This document shows positions 1 to 7,789 of a DNA stretch of 43,677 nucleotides, piece by piece. Position 1 is the stretch's first letter. Every line of letters begins with the position of its first letter. A program made the translations under genes and the position numbers. The notes under the pieces are model-generated. The model was not told the origin of the DNA. It did no database searches and saw nothing but the letters and a program-made list of their open reading frames with translations. The stretch is from an uncultured Oscillospiraceae bacterium (GTDB taxonomy: Bacteria > Bacillota > Clostridia > Oscillospirales > Oscillospiraceae), in assembly GCA_910587395.1 (NCBI GenBank), contig CAJULJ010000022.1, positions 1 through 43,677 on the forward strand, in the 5' to 3' direction.

Positions 1-1
1 G

Positions 2-1090
2 CCCCCGCTGGACATCGACCCCCTGGCCGCCGCCATGGCGGAGCAGGAGGCCAAGGCGGAGCAAAAAGCGGCCAAGTCCCTGTTTGAGAAGGCCCCGGTG
101 TTCCACTACGGCAGTGCCAAAGAGGACATCGCCGACCCTGGCATGACCTTCGAGGAACTTCGCATCGCCAAGGCAGAGGACTTCCCCGAACTGGGCGAGG
201 GCAAAAAGGTGTCCTGGACGGTGGAGTACGGCAAGACCGTGAAGCCCATCACAGACCCCAAGGGCACCACCATCGCCTCCGTCAAGTCGGAGATCGAGAT
301 GTCCAAGGCGTTCCTGGACAATCTCAAGAAGGCCAAGGACAAGAACCCGGACTGCCTGGTGAAGCCCAAGGTCACCGCCCAGAGCAAGGGCATCGCCGCC
401 TACAAGGGGGTGTTCCCCACGTTGGAGGAGGCCCGGGCGTCGGACAAGACCATCTGCGCCATCCCCGGCGGGGACGGCAGGGTGTACGAGCTGCGGAAAA
501 GCGAGCTGGGCGAGTTCATCGCCCCCAAGGACTGCGTGATCGACCTCCCTTCGGTTGTGGCCGGGTTTACCCCGGCCCTTCCGTTGGTGCCCATGGAGCT
601 GCTGGCCCAGATCATCTCCTTCTTCCGCTGCTGCATGAGCGGCCCCGAGGAATTTGAGGCGCTGGCCCACATCTTCTGGGACAGGGAGGAGGAGAAATTT
701 GTGGCGCACATCCCGAAACAGCGGGTGACCAAGGCCCACATCGATGCCGACCTGACCCAGGAGGATCTGCCGGAGGACCGCTATCTGCACTACATCGACA
801 TACACAGCCACAACAGCATGGAGGCCAAGTTCTCCCGTGTGGACGATGAGGATGAGCGGGCCACCCGGATCTACATCGTGGTGGGGCGGCTGGACAAGTT
901 TTTTCCGGATATCACGGTGCGGATGTCCTGCGGCGGTTCCTACCTGGAACTGCCCCCCGGCTGCGTGCTGGAGAGCTTCGGCGCGGTGTTCCCCGCTGAG
1001 TGGCGCACCCAGGTGACGCTGCTCCGCAGGGATACCCTGCCGGTACTGCATCCCCGGTTTGAGCATCTGCGGGTTCGGAGGATTGACTAA
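2..1090 (+). CDS. PRTRC protein A-like JAB/JAMM domain protein with N-terminal extension (5' partial)
   Basis: The frame is open from base 2, so the gene probably begins before the window; the first ATG inside is at 35. Numbering from that ATG, the C-terminal third carries a JAMM metalloprotease signature: H257-S-H259, then seven residues, S267, two residues, D270, matching the HxH-x7-SxxD zinc site of JAB/MPN peptidases. The stretch from about residue 148 to 340 (G-R-V-Y-E-L, later Y-I-D-I-H-S-H) has the layout I associate with PRTRC system protein A. Residues 1-135 are an extra part; residues 23-72 loosely resemble the small ubiquitin-like PRTRC protein C (F-Y-G, D-P, E-E-L-R, F-P-E-L). The stop (TAA 1088-1090) shares a base with the ThiF start, implying coupled translation. 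The family is expected to cleave ubiquitin-like proteins; the substrate here is unknown. I see no lysis or phage-tail context that would suggest another JAB role. Confidence 0.75.
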   Translation, partial: PPLDIDPLAAAMAEQEAKAEQKAAKSLFEKAPVFHYGSAKEDIADPGMTFEELRIAKAEDFPELGEGKKVSWTVEYGKTVKPITDPKGTTIASVKSEIEMSKAFLDNLKKAKDKNPDCLVKPKVTAQSKGIAAYKGVFPTLEEARASDKTICAIPGGDGRVYELRKSELGEFIAPKDCVIDLPSVVAGFTPALPLVPMELLAQIISFFRCCMSGPEEFEALAHIFWDREEEKFVAHIPKQRVTKAHIDADLTQEDLPEDRYLHYIDIHSHNSMEAKFSRVDDEDERATRIYIVVGRLDKFFPDITVRMSCGGSYLELPPGCVLESFGAVFPAEWRTQVTLLRRDTLPVLHPRFEHLRVRRID

Positions 1091-1866
1091 TGAAGTTTTC
1101 CATGACCCGCCCGGTGAAGATCGTCATGCTGGGCGCGGGCGGCACCGGCGGCCACATCGCGCCCCACCTGTACCGCCTGCTGTACTCGCTGGACCGCCCG
1201 GTGCGGTTCATCATCTGCGACGGCGACGTGGTGGAGGAGAAGAACCTGGTGCGGCAGAACTTCACGCCCGCCGACCTGGGGGAGAACAAGGCCAGGGTGC
1301 TGGCGGAACGGTATTCTGATGTGTTCGGCCTGGAGACGGAGTACCTGCCGTCCTTTGTGGAGGATGGGAAGCAGCTTCACGCCCTGCTGGAGCCCGAATA
1401 TCTTTTGATGCGCCAGCCGGGCCACTGCTACAGCGTGCAGGTGCCCGAACAGGTCATCCTCATCGGCGCGGTGGACAACAACAAGTCCCGGCAGCTGTGC
1501 CATCGGGTATTTTACCAGACGAAAGAACTGATCTACATCGACAGCGGCAACGGCGAGTTCACCGGCCAGGTGGTGTGCGGCGTGCGCCGGGGCGGAAAGA
1601 CCTACTACCCGCCCATCGGCGCGGTCTACCCGGACGTGCTGGTGGAGACGGACAAGTTCCCCACGGAGCTGTCCTGTGCCGAGGCGTCGGTGTCGGCCCC
1701 CCAGAGCATGGCGGCCAACATCACAGCGGCCACAGCGGTGGTGGACATGATCTACAACATCCTGGCCACGGGTGGCAGCACGGTGCGGAAAGTGACCTTT
1801 TCCACCCAGTCTGTCAACGTGCGGCCCGAGCTGCAAAAAACGAATAGGAGGAAGAAAGCGGCATGA
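1090..1866 (+). CDS. ThiF/E1-like adenylating enzyme (PRTRC ThiF family)
   Basis: A 258-residue Rossmann-fold protein of the ThiF/MoeB/E1 superfamily. The nucleotide-binding glycine-rich loop is G15-A-G-G-T-G-G; the E1 signature R-Q-N-F (R55 on) followed by D-L-G-E-N-K-A is present; D129 sits in the A-V-D-N-N motif; C196 in the L-S-C-A-E stretch is the likely catalytic or thioester cysteine. Such enzymes adenylate the C-terminus of a ubiquitin-like protein. It lies between a JAB protease (1-bp overlap upstream) and a sliding clamp (ATGA overlap downstream), and an E2-like gene follows at 7111. This combination defines the PRTRC cassette (ParB-related, ThiF-related cassette) known mainly from proteobacterial plasmids and islands. 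At 258 residues it is close to the size of other PRTRC ThiF proteins and lacks the extra domains of eukaryotic E1. The assignment to the superfamily is firm; the PRTRC subfamily is likely. Confidence 0.85.
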   Translation: MKFSMTRPVKIVMLGAGGTGGHIAPHLYRLLYSLDRPVRFIICDGDVVEEKNLVRQNFTPADLGENKARVLAERYSDVFGLETEYLPSFVEDGKQLHALLEPEYLLMRQPGHCYSVQVPEQVILIGAVDNNKSRQLCHRVFYQTKELIYIDSGNGEFTGQVVCGVRRGGKTYYPPIGAVYPDVLVETDKFPTELSCAEASVSAPQSMAANITAATAVVDMIYNILATGGSTVRKVTFSTQSVNVRPELQKTNRRKKAA

Positions 1867-2966
1867 GAGTAACTGTAGACGCGAAAGCCTTTGTCCAGGC
1901 GCTGGACCGGGTGAGCGGGATCATCCGCAAATCGTCCATCCCCGTCTTAAACGCCGTGTTGGTCCGGCTTGAGGGGGAGCGCTGCACCCTGACCGCCACC
2001 AACATAGAAACCTATCTGTCCGCGGCGCTGCCCGCCCAGGGGGATGCGTTCGCCTTTCTGCTGGACCGGCCCCGGGAGACCGCCCGGGCCTTCCGGCAGT
2101 TTGAGGGCGAGCTGACCCTGGAACAGACGGAGAAGGGCGAGGGCGACCGGCGGCGGATCACGCTGGCGCTGTCCTGCGGCCCCCGGGCTGCGGAGCTGCA
2201 CCCGTTCCTGCCCGAGGATTTTCCCAGGGGCCCGAAGTGGGAGCCCCAGGGGGAGTTTACCGCCAATGCCGCAAGGCTGTACGCCCGGGTGGAGCGGGTG
2301 AAGTATGCGGTGGGATTGCCGGAAAAAAACGATGCCCGCCCCTGCCGGAGCAAGGTGCAGTTCAGCGGAACAAACGTTTATGCCGTGGACGGCTACCGCA
2401 TGGCCTGGGACACCGACCCAGAGCTGGACGTACCCCGGCCCTTCATGGCGGCCCCGGACGCGCTGGAGCATTTGAAGCTGTTCGGGGATCAGACGGTCTC
2501 CATCCAGCTGGGGGAGCGGTTCGCCAAGGTGACCGACGGCATGACGTCGCTGCTGTTCCGCCTGCCCGAGGGGGAGCTGCTAAACATAGACCGCGCCATC
2601 CCGGACAAATTCAAGGCGGAGTTCCAGGTGTCCCCGCAGGAATTCCTGGCCGAGCTGAAGTATCTGAAACAGTCCCTGCGGGGAAACCGCGCCCATGTGG
2701 TGCGCTTCCGCGGCGGTAATCTGCTGTCCGGAAGCCTGGGGGAGCGGTACGCCACAAAGGTCTCCATCGCCGGGTGCGGGGATGTGGAATTCGGGTTCAA
2801 CCTGGACTACATGGCGGACGCCATGGAACAGTTCAAAAAGGAGCCGTCCGTCACAGTGAAGGTCAGCGCCGGCTCCCTGGGGCCCATCATCATCGAGGCT
2901 GGGGGGCGGAACGACCGCGCCCTGGTGATGCCTTACAATCTGAAGAAAGCCGGTATGGCGGCGTAA
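1863..2966 (+). CDS. dnaN: DNA polymerase III beta subunit-like sliding clamp
   Basis: A 367-residue protein with the length and three-domain layout of bacterial beta clamps. The N-terminal pattern of clamps is clear: V-D-A-K-A-F-V-Q-A-L, then I-R-K-S-S-I-P-V-L-N-A-V-L-V and L-T-A-T-N-I-E-T. The end (L-V-M-P-Y-N) resembles the L-x-M-P-x-R/N C-terminus of clamps. Clamps encircle DNA and tether polymerases and repair proteins. Being embedded in the operon (ATGA overlap with the ThiF gene; 19 bp before the next gene), it is surely not the chromosomal dnaN, which normally follows dnaA. It is therefore an element-borne clamp, divergent from the housekeeping one, perhaps to recruit replication or the element's own repair proteins. 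The RBS AGGAGG lies about 10 bases upstream inside the ThiF gene. Confidence 0.8.
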   Translation: MRVTVDAKAFVQALDRVSGIIRKSSIPVLNAVLVRLEGERCTLTATNIETYLSAALPAQGDAFAFLLDRPRETARAFRQFEGELTLEQTEKGEGDRRRITLALSCGPRAAELHPFLPEDFPRGPKWEPQGEFTANAARLYARVERVKYAVGLPEKNDARPCRSKVQFSGTNVYAVDGYRMAWDTDPELDVPRPFMAAPDALEHLKLFGDQTVSIQLGERFAKVTDGMTSLLFRLPEGELLNIDRAIPDKFKAEFQVSPQEFLAELKYLKQSLRGNRAHVVRFRGGNLLSGSLGERYATKVSIAGCGDVEFGFNLDYMADAMEQFKKEPSVTVKVSAGSLGPIIIEAGGRNDRALVMPYNLKKAGMAA

Positions 2967-2985
2967 CGTAAAAAAAGAGGAAAAC

Positions 2986-3459
2986 ATGGATTTCAAGGAA
3001 TTTAACAGGCTCTACCGCAAGGATACCATTTCATTTTTGATCGCCCTGAACCTGTATCTGGGCTACGGAAGCACCGTGCTCAGGGCGGGCTCCAAGGAGG
3101 ATCTTTCCGGCGCCGCGGCCCTGGAGATTTCCAACCTGTTCGCGGAGGAAAAGCGTGACCGCATCATCGAAACGGCCCGGACAATGGCCGAAATGGAACC
3201 CGGCGAGCTGATCCCGTATCTTACCCAGTGCGGCATCCGCGCCGGGGCCAGCAGCTCGGACGAGCCCGGTATCTGCCCGGTGTGCGGCGGCAGGATCAAG
3301 TACGACCACCAGGGCTCCTCGGAGTGGAACTTCATCCTGACCTGGCACTGCCTGGACTGCCAGGCCACCGGCGAGGAAAACCACCACCTGGTATTCGACG
3401 CCCACTATAACCTGCACGAGAAGAACGGGGACCCCATTCCCCTGCGCTATCAGAAATAG
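2986..3459 (+). CDS. Zinc-ribbon protein of unknown function
   Basis: A 157-residue soluble protein. A GAGG ribosome binding site precedes the ATG. Residues about 104-107 form C-P-V-C and a second pair (H-C-L-D-C) follows some 25 residues later, giving a treble-clef or zinc-ribbon-like CxxC...CxxC set in the C-terminal half. The N-terminal half is helical and leucine-rich. I do not recognise the family. It sits between the element-borne sliding clamp and a bactofilin-like gene, with 19 and 14 bp spacers, so it belongs to the same transcript. A nucleic-acid-binding or scaffold role is possible from the zinc ribbon but is inference only. Confidence 0.7.
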   Translation: MDFKEFNRLYRKDTISFLIALNLYLGYGSTVLRAGSKEDLSGAAALEISNLFAEEKRDRIIETARTMAEMEPGELIPYLTQCGIRAGASSSDEPGICPVCGGRIKYDHQGSSEWNFILTWHCLDCQATGEENHHLVFDAHYNLHEKNGDPIPLRYQK

Positions 3460-3473
3460 GAGGAGAACGAAAT

Positions 3474-4004
3474 ATGAAAACCGTTTACATCCCCAAGGGA
3501 ATGGAAGTGTCCCACATGAGCCTTACCACTGAACACCTGGTGGTGGACGGCAGTCTGACCATCACCGGCGAGCTGAGTGCCAAGACCATCGGCGGCCGGG
3601 GCTTTGTGGAGGCGGGCGCCGTCTCCGCCGATGGTATCCGGGTGGACGATTTGACAGCCGTCAGCGTTATCTGCCAGCGGCTGTGCGCCAAGCGGGCGGA
3701 GGCGTCCCAGATCTTCGCGTCGGAGAGCGTCGATGTGTCCTGCTTCCTGGGCGCGGAACGGGTAGTGACGCCCAGGCTCACGGTGGCCCTCAGCGACATC
3801 GACGAGGTGACGGCGGATGAGACCATCCACCTGCCGCCGAAAAAGCGGGGCCTGCTCCGCTTCTGGCTGGCGTCCGCCCTGCGTACGCTGTGGGTGCGGC
3901 TCACCGCATCCGATGAGGATGATGTGGTGGACGCCGAGTACGAGGTCAAGGGGCCCGCGCCGGTGGTTCACCTGGACGCAAAGAAGAATAACCCCGCGGC
4001 GTGA
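3474..4004 (+). CDS. Bactofilin-like (polymer-forming, beta-helical) protein
   Basis: A 176-residue protein preceded by AGGAGG. Residues about 20-125 consist of short repeated beta-strand-like units (L-V-V-D-G-S-L-T-I-T-G-E-L, G-F-V-E-A-G-A-V-S-A-D-G-I, S-V-D-V-S-C-F-L-G-A-E-R-V) with hydrophobic alternation and regular glycine/alanine turns, as in the right-handed beta-helix of bactofilins (DUF583). The C-terminal 45 residues are a charged tail after a basic, hydrophobic patch (K-K-R-G-L-L-R-F-W-L) that might touch a membrane. Bactofilins polymerise into filaments acting in cell shape and DNA positioning; in some bacteria they work with ParAB. A role in placing the element's DNA is attractive but unproven. 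A generic beta-helix protein is the alternative. Confidence 0.55.
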   Translation: MKTVYIPKGMEVSHMSLTTEHLVVDGSLTITGELSAKTIGGRGFVEAGAVSADGIRVDDLTAVSVICQRLCAKRAEASQIFASESVDVSCFLGAERVVTPRLTVALSDIDEVTADETIHLPPKKRGLLRFWLASALRTLWVRLTASDEDDVVDAEYEVKGPAPVVHLDAKKNNPAA

Positions 4005-4073
4005 TGGCGGGTGAATTTGGAGGGTAGGGAGTGTGTGCTTCCTGCCCTCTACTACATTGAGGAGGTCAAGAAA

Positions 4074-4523
4074 ATGTCCCACAGATCACAGGAAAAGAAT
4101 ATGCGTAAGCTGGCCGAACTGCTGTCCCAGGACCTGGGCTACATCTGGGGCGAGAGGGAGAGCGGCCCCAACGGCGCAAAAAAGCAGTTTTTGAACACGG
4201 GCAGGGCGTTCCTCCGGGCGCTGGGCAAAGACCTGGGCCTGATGGACGCCAAGGTGGATTCCAACGCCGCCGGCATCGGCGTGTCCGGGGACTGCACCCT
4301 CATGGGGATGTGGCACACCAACGGGCTGTACGTCAACCTCTCCCAGTTCTGCTCCGGCGGGGACAGCGTGCTGCTCTACCGCGCCATCCGGCACAGCAAG
4401 GACTACACCGGCGGGTATAACATTTTCCTCACCCTGCGGGAGCTGGCGGAGATGGACTACACAGACCTGCTGTTCAAACTGGCGGCGCTGCGGGAGGAGG
4501 ACACCCATGAGCGGGCAGCCTGA
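4074..4523 (+). CDS. Conserved unknown protein of mobile elements
   Basis: The frame is open from 4011, but the start at 4074 (M-S-H-R-S-Q) is chosen because a GAGGAGG site lies at about 4058-4065, giving 149 residues. No known domain is recognised. It has an alpha-helical N-terminus (K-N-M-R-K-L-A-E-L-L) and a mixed, glycine-containing core with Y-L/Y-N segments (G-L-Y-V-N-L-S-Q-F). It has no signal peptide or membrane segment. It overlaps the next gene (methyltransferase) by 17 bp, so translation is probably coupled. The small size and cluster position suggest an accessory protein of the element. Confidence 0.7.
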   Translation: MSHRSQEKNMRKLAELLSQDLGYIWGERESGPNGAKKQFLNTGRAFLRALGKDLGLMDAKVDSNAAGIGVSGDCTLMGMWHTNGLYVNLSQFCSGGDSVLLYRAIRHSKDYTGGYNIFLTLRELAEMDYTDLLFKLAALREEDTHERAA

Positions 4524-5922
4524 CGCACCCCAGGCCGAACCGCGCAGCTATGCCCTGGAGGGGCTGCGGGGACTTCAAAGCGAAGTTCCCCGGCTCACTC
4601 AGGCCATGATACTGTGCCGGGCCAGGGTGGAGCGGCACCGAAACACCGACCTGGCCGCCGCTCGGGACGATTACAACGAGCTGCAAAGCGCCCGGAAGCG
4701 GCTGGCGGACGCCCTGGGCAATGCCCAGCTCCTGCTGATGGAGGCGGAGGAGTACCAGCTCGCCGCCAACGCGGGCCAGCTGAAGGAGGGTCTGCTGGGC
4801 TTTGACCTGCTGAGCAATGTCTACCGCCCGGTGTACGATGCGCTGAACGGCTTCGCCGCCCAGCTTCCGGTGGACGGAACCACCAACGCCCAAGTGATGG
4901 GGCGGCTGATGAACAACATCAAGCTGGGGTACTACCCCACCGACCCGGACAACATCGCGCTGATCCTGAAAGGTGTCCAGTTCCCGGAGGGTGTCACCAC
5001 GAATTTGCTGGACCCCTGCTGCGGCTGCGGAAAAGCCCTGCGCCAGATGGCCGAGGGGAACAACTGCTACACCTACGGCGTGGAGCTGGACAGCGCCCGA
5101 GCCGATGAGGCCCAGACCCGGCTCCACCGGGTGGGCTTCGGCAGCTTCTTTTTCAGCATGGTCAGCCGGGAGGCGTTCCACCTGCTGTTCCTCAACCCGC
5201 CCTACCTGTCCGTCCTCAACGAGGGCGGCGGCAGGGCCCGACATGAGAAGCGGTTCCTGATTGAAAGTCTGGGCGCGCTGGCCCTGGGCGGCCTGCTGGT
5301 GTATGTGATTCCCTATTACCGGCTCACCCCGGATATCTGCCGGGTGCTGTCGGACAACTTTGAAAACCTGGGCCTGTGGCGGTTTACCGACGTCGAGTTC
5401 AAAAAGTTCAAGCAGGTGGCCGTTTTGGGCACCAGGAAAAAACGGGACGAAGTTCCCCAGGATACACAGTGGCTGGAGTGGTTCGCCGCCCATCCCGGCT
5501 CCATCCCCAGCCTCACGGAGCTGCCCGGGGGGCGCTATGCCCTCCCGGCCAAGCCCCTGGAGGTGAAGACCTTCCGGGGGGAGAAGTTCAACGAGAAGGA
5601 GCTGGAGCGGCAGCTGAGCCAGTCGGACAGCTTCCAGCGGATGATGGCCCGCAGCGAGCTGGACAGCGGGGTGAAGCGTCCGCCGCTGCCCCTGTCCATC
5701 AGCCAGATCGGGCTGATCGGCGGCTCCGGCATGATCAACGGGCTCATTGAGTGCGACACGCCTCACATCATCAAGGGCCGGGTGGTGAAGGTTACCCGGA
5801 ACGAGACTGAGGAGCAGTTTGACGCCAAGGGGCGGCACACCGGCGCCGAGCTCCACGAGACCATCACCAACAAAATGATTTTCAACATCTTGACGCCCAA
5901 CGGCTTCAAGGCACTGACATGA
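4507..5922 (+). CDS. Class I N6-adenine-type DNA methyltransferase (DUF6094-like)
   Basis: A 471-residue protein. AdoMet-binding motif I is L-D-P-C-C-G-C-G-K-A (D169 onward) and catalytic motif IV is N-P-P-Y at 230-233, the signature of amino-methyltransferases acting on adenine. The N-terminal 110 residues are helical with a coiled-coil character, and about 200 residues follow the catalytic domain. The layout matches what I know as DUF6094 methyltransferases, which occur in Firmicutes ICEs. No restriction endonuclease gene lies nearby, so this is an orphan methyltransferase that may protect the element from host restriction or mark its replication origin. The start ATG at 4507 has GGAGGAGG just upstream and overlaps the preceding gene by 17 bp. 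Target sequence is unknown. Confidence 0.8.
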   Translation: MSGQPDAPQAEPRSYALEGLRGLQSEVPRLTQAMILCRARVERHRNTDLAAARDDYNELQSARKRLADALGNAQLLLMEAEEYQLAANAGQLKEGLLGFDLLSNVYRPVYDALNGFAAQLPVDGTTNAQVMGRLMNNIKLGYYPTDPDNIALILKGVQFPEGVTTNLLDPCCGCGKALRQMAEGNNCYTYGVELDSARADEAQTRLHRVGFGSFFFSMVSREAFHLLFLNPPYLSVLNEGGGRARHEKRFLIESLGALALGGLLVYVIPYYRLTPDICRVLSDNFENLGLWRFTDVEFKKFKQVAVLGTRKKRDEVPQDTQWLEWFAAHPGSIPSLTELPGGRYALPAKPLEVKTFRGEKFNEKELERQLSQSDSFQRMMARSELDSGVKRPPLPLSISQIGLIGGSGMINGLIECDTPHIIKGRVVKVTRNETEEQFDAKGRHTGAELHETITNKMIFNILTPNGFKALT

Positions 5923-5934
5923 GGAGGATTTTTT

Positions 5935-6219
5935 ATGAGTGTTATTACGGTAAATCCCCGGTTCAGTCTGGGCCGGCTGATGATCACCCGCAACGCCAGG
6001 GATACGCTGCTCCACGGGTCGGTGGACGCCGCCATCCGGCGGCACCTGCACGGGGACTGGGGTGATGTGGACAAGTCGGACGGGCGCGTAAATGAGGACG
6101 CGCTGAAGTACGGCGGCCGCCTGCTGTCTGTCTACCACACCCCGGACGGCGTGAAGTTCTGGATCATCACCGAGGCGGACTATTCCGCCACCACGGTACT
6201 GCTCCCCGAAGACTACTGA
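5935..6219 (+). CDS. Small plasmid-related protein (unknown function)
   Basis: A 94-residue protein with GAGGA ahead of its ATG. The pattern L-M-I-T-x-x-A, a central H-G-D-W-G-D-V-D, E-D-A-L-K-Y-G-G-R-L-L-S-V-Y and the end W-I-I-T-E-A-D-Y-S-A-T-T-V-L-L-P-E-D-Y matches a family of about 90-residue proteins repeatedly seen on plasmids and conjugative elements across phyla, often annotated only as plasmid-related protein. Function is unknown. Its presence supports the mobile nature of this operon. Confidence 0.8.
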   Translation: MSVITVNPRFSLGRLMITRNARDTLLHGSVDAAIRRHLHGDWGDVDKSDGRVNEDALKYGGRLLSVYHTPDGVKFWIITEADYSATTVLLPEDY

Positions 6220-6232
6220 GGGGGTGTACGGC

Positions 6233-6532
6233 GTGAGTATGAAGCTAAACCTAAAGCTGCTGTCCACCCGGTTTTTCCAGGCGAAGGAGCAGCCCTGTGT
6301 GCCGGAGGACAGCGTTAACCGCTACCTGTTGGAGCACGTCCTGCGGCCCAATTTGGAGGGGAACCTCCTCCGTCTGGGCGACATCGACTTCAGTGCCTTT
6401 GACGCGGACGACGTGCCCGCGCTGGAGGACTATTACGACAGGCTCTACAAAGCATCGGAGGATCTCACCCAGTTCGCGCAGACCGTGGCCCGGGTTCCGC
6501 CCGCGCCCAACACTGTGCGCTCCTTTTGCTGA
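6233..6532 (+). CDS. Unknown small protein
   Basis: About 99 residues from a GTG at 6233, chosen because the purine-rich AGGGGG at 6218-6223 is nine bases upstream; GTG 6224 and ATG 6239 are in-frame alternatives. The protein is mostly helical (D-D-V-P-A-L-E-D-Y-Y-D-R-L-Y-K-A) with no recognised domain, signal peptide or cysteine motif. It lies 9 bp before the next gene in the same operon. Confidence 0.6.
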   Translation: MSMKLNLKLLSTRFFQAKEQPCVPEDSVNRYLLEHVLRPNLEGNLLRLGDIDFSAFDADDVPALEDYYDRLYKASEDLTQFAQTVARVPPAPNTVRSFC

Positions 6533-6541
6533 GGTGACGCC

Positions 6542-7132
6542 ATGGAGGATCTGAGCTGTTACCTGTTCCACATGCTGTACCTGGCGAAAACGGTCCATGA
6601 CAATCCCCGGATGAAAAAGGAGTGGTCCTCCTTTGACAGCGTCCCCTTGGATGAGGATTCGTATTACGAGCTGTCCATGGAACTGTCCGTATCCATTTTC
6701 AAGGACACCAGCCTTTACTACAACGAGGAATCGGGCGTCGAGACCTGGGTGCTGTCCGATCCCATCGTCTACCGTTTCTGTGAGCTGTGCGAGCGACTGG
6801 AGGCGGAAAAAGGATTGGAGGAGGAGAGCAACCCCTACCGCCGCAACGCGGAGCGGATGCTCCATGAGAGATTCCGCCTGCAGGCATACAACTACGATTA
6901 CGACTGGCGGCTGTCCGCCGCCGATCGGAGACGCAAATGTATCCTGTTTTTCTCTGCGGATGAATTTTACGGGTGGCACGAGCTTCCTGGGGCTTTTATG
7001 GAGGCGCTGGACGGGTTCCAGAAGCTGAACCGGCAGTTGGAGGCGGAGTTGGGGCTGAACAAGCTCGTCCCCATCTACCCGATGCCAAACGAATGGAAGG
7101 AGGCGGTATCATGCCGGACGGATTTGACATGA
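6542..7132 (+). CDS. Unknown protein preceding the E2-like gene
   Basis: A 196-residue acidic, aromatic-rich soluble protein with GAGGTGA before its ATG. No domain is recognised. Its C-terminus overlaps the E2-like gene by 22 bp, suggesting coupled translation and a functional link; in PRTRC cassettes several small poorly characterised proteins (E, F) accompany ThiF and the E2-like protein, and this could be a functional equivalent, though I see no sequence support for that. Confidence 0.65.
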   Translation: MEDLSCYLFHMLYLAKTVHDNPRMKKEWSSFDSVPLDEDSYYELSMELSVSIFKDTSLYYNEESGVETWVLSDPIVYRFCELCERLEAEKGLEEESNPYRRNAERMLHERFRLQAYNYDYDWRLSAADRRRKCILFFSADEFYGWHELPGAFMEALDGFQKLNRQLEAELGLNKLVPIYPMPNEWKEAVSCRTDLT

Positions 7133-7785
7133 GCATCCACATCAGCACTGAACGCGGCGAGGTGGTGGTGGAGCAGCAGAAAGCGGGCGGCGTCACCACC
7201 CACAAACACATCACGCCCCAGGATTTGTGCGACTGTTTTCTCACCAGCCGTTATGACGATGAGTGCCACGCCACCGGACTGCTGCCCGAGGGCTGCATCG
7301 CCGTTGTGATCGAGAAGAAGTATGTTTTCTATTTCATGCGCTACCCAGAGCTGTACGCGGACATCACGTATTTCGGCACCGAGTACCGGGATTTTCCGCT
7401 GCCCCGGCTGGTGTTTGGCTTCAAGTATATGCCCCAGGAGGGCAAGGTGGCCGGATGCCGGGTGTGCGTGGTGAAGGACGGGAAACTGACGCCGGACACG
7501 CCCACCTACCGTTACCCCTTTTCCAACGTGCATGGGAACAACAGCATCTGCACCGGGAACAACGCCCTGCCCATCTACAGGGATCCCTCCCGGCTGCACA
7601 CGCTGATGGGCTATCTCCTGCGCCTGCCCAACAACAACGATCTCTATTGCCGGGATAACAACCGGCTCCACGCCGAGTACCGGGATCTTTTGGAACAGAT
7701 GAAGGGAAAAACCCCGTCCCACTATTACACCGATGTGCTGGTGGAGGACGGCGGGACGCTGAAGGATTTTCTGAATGGGAGGTAA
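7111..7785 (+). CDS. Prok-E2-like protein (PRTRC protein B-like)
   Basis: A 224-residue protein. GAAGGAGG lies about 9 bases before the ATG at 7111. The segment F-P-L-P-R-L-V-F-G-F-K (about 95-105), then P-F-S-N-V-H-G-N-N-S-I-C-T-G-N (136-150) follows the layout of PRTRC system protein B, which Aravind's group assigned to a prokaryotic E2-like (ubiquitin-conjugating) family. C147 in the I-C-T-G-N motif is the presumed thioester cysteine, preceded by the conserved H141. In the same operon are an E1-like enzyme and a JAB protease, so the three activities of a ubiquitin-type cycle are present. I see no separate ubiquitin-like gene inside the window. Subfamily assignment rests on motif recognition only. 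Confidence 0.75.
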   Translation: MPDGFDMSIHISTERGEVVVEQQKAGGVTTHKHITPQDLCDCFLTSRYDDECHATGLLPEGCIAVVIEKKYVFYFMRYPELYADITYFGTEYRDFPLPRLVFGFKYMPQEGKVAGCRVCVVKDGKLTPDTPTYRYPFSNVHGNNSICTGNNALPIYRDPSRLHTLMGYLLRLPNNNDLYCRDNNRLHAEYRDLLEQMKGKTPSHYYTDVLVEDGGTLKDFLNGR

Positions 7786-7789
7786 GAAC

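Noticed and set aside
1087..1836. 249-residue open frame on the - strand opposite ThiF
   Set aside because: His/Arg/Gly/Val-rich shadow protein without motifs; the + strand ThiF is clear.
3228..3410. Separate short ORF inside the zinc-ribbon gene
   Set aside because: Shadow in another frame of the zinc-ribbon gene; no own ribosome site.
4474..6267. 597-residue open frame on the - strand
   Set aside because: It mirrors the methyltransferase and neighbours in a GC-rich region; composition is low-complexity (H, Q, G, P, L, V), with no ribosome site or known motif, while the + strand has NPPY and AdoMet motifs.
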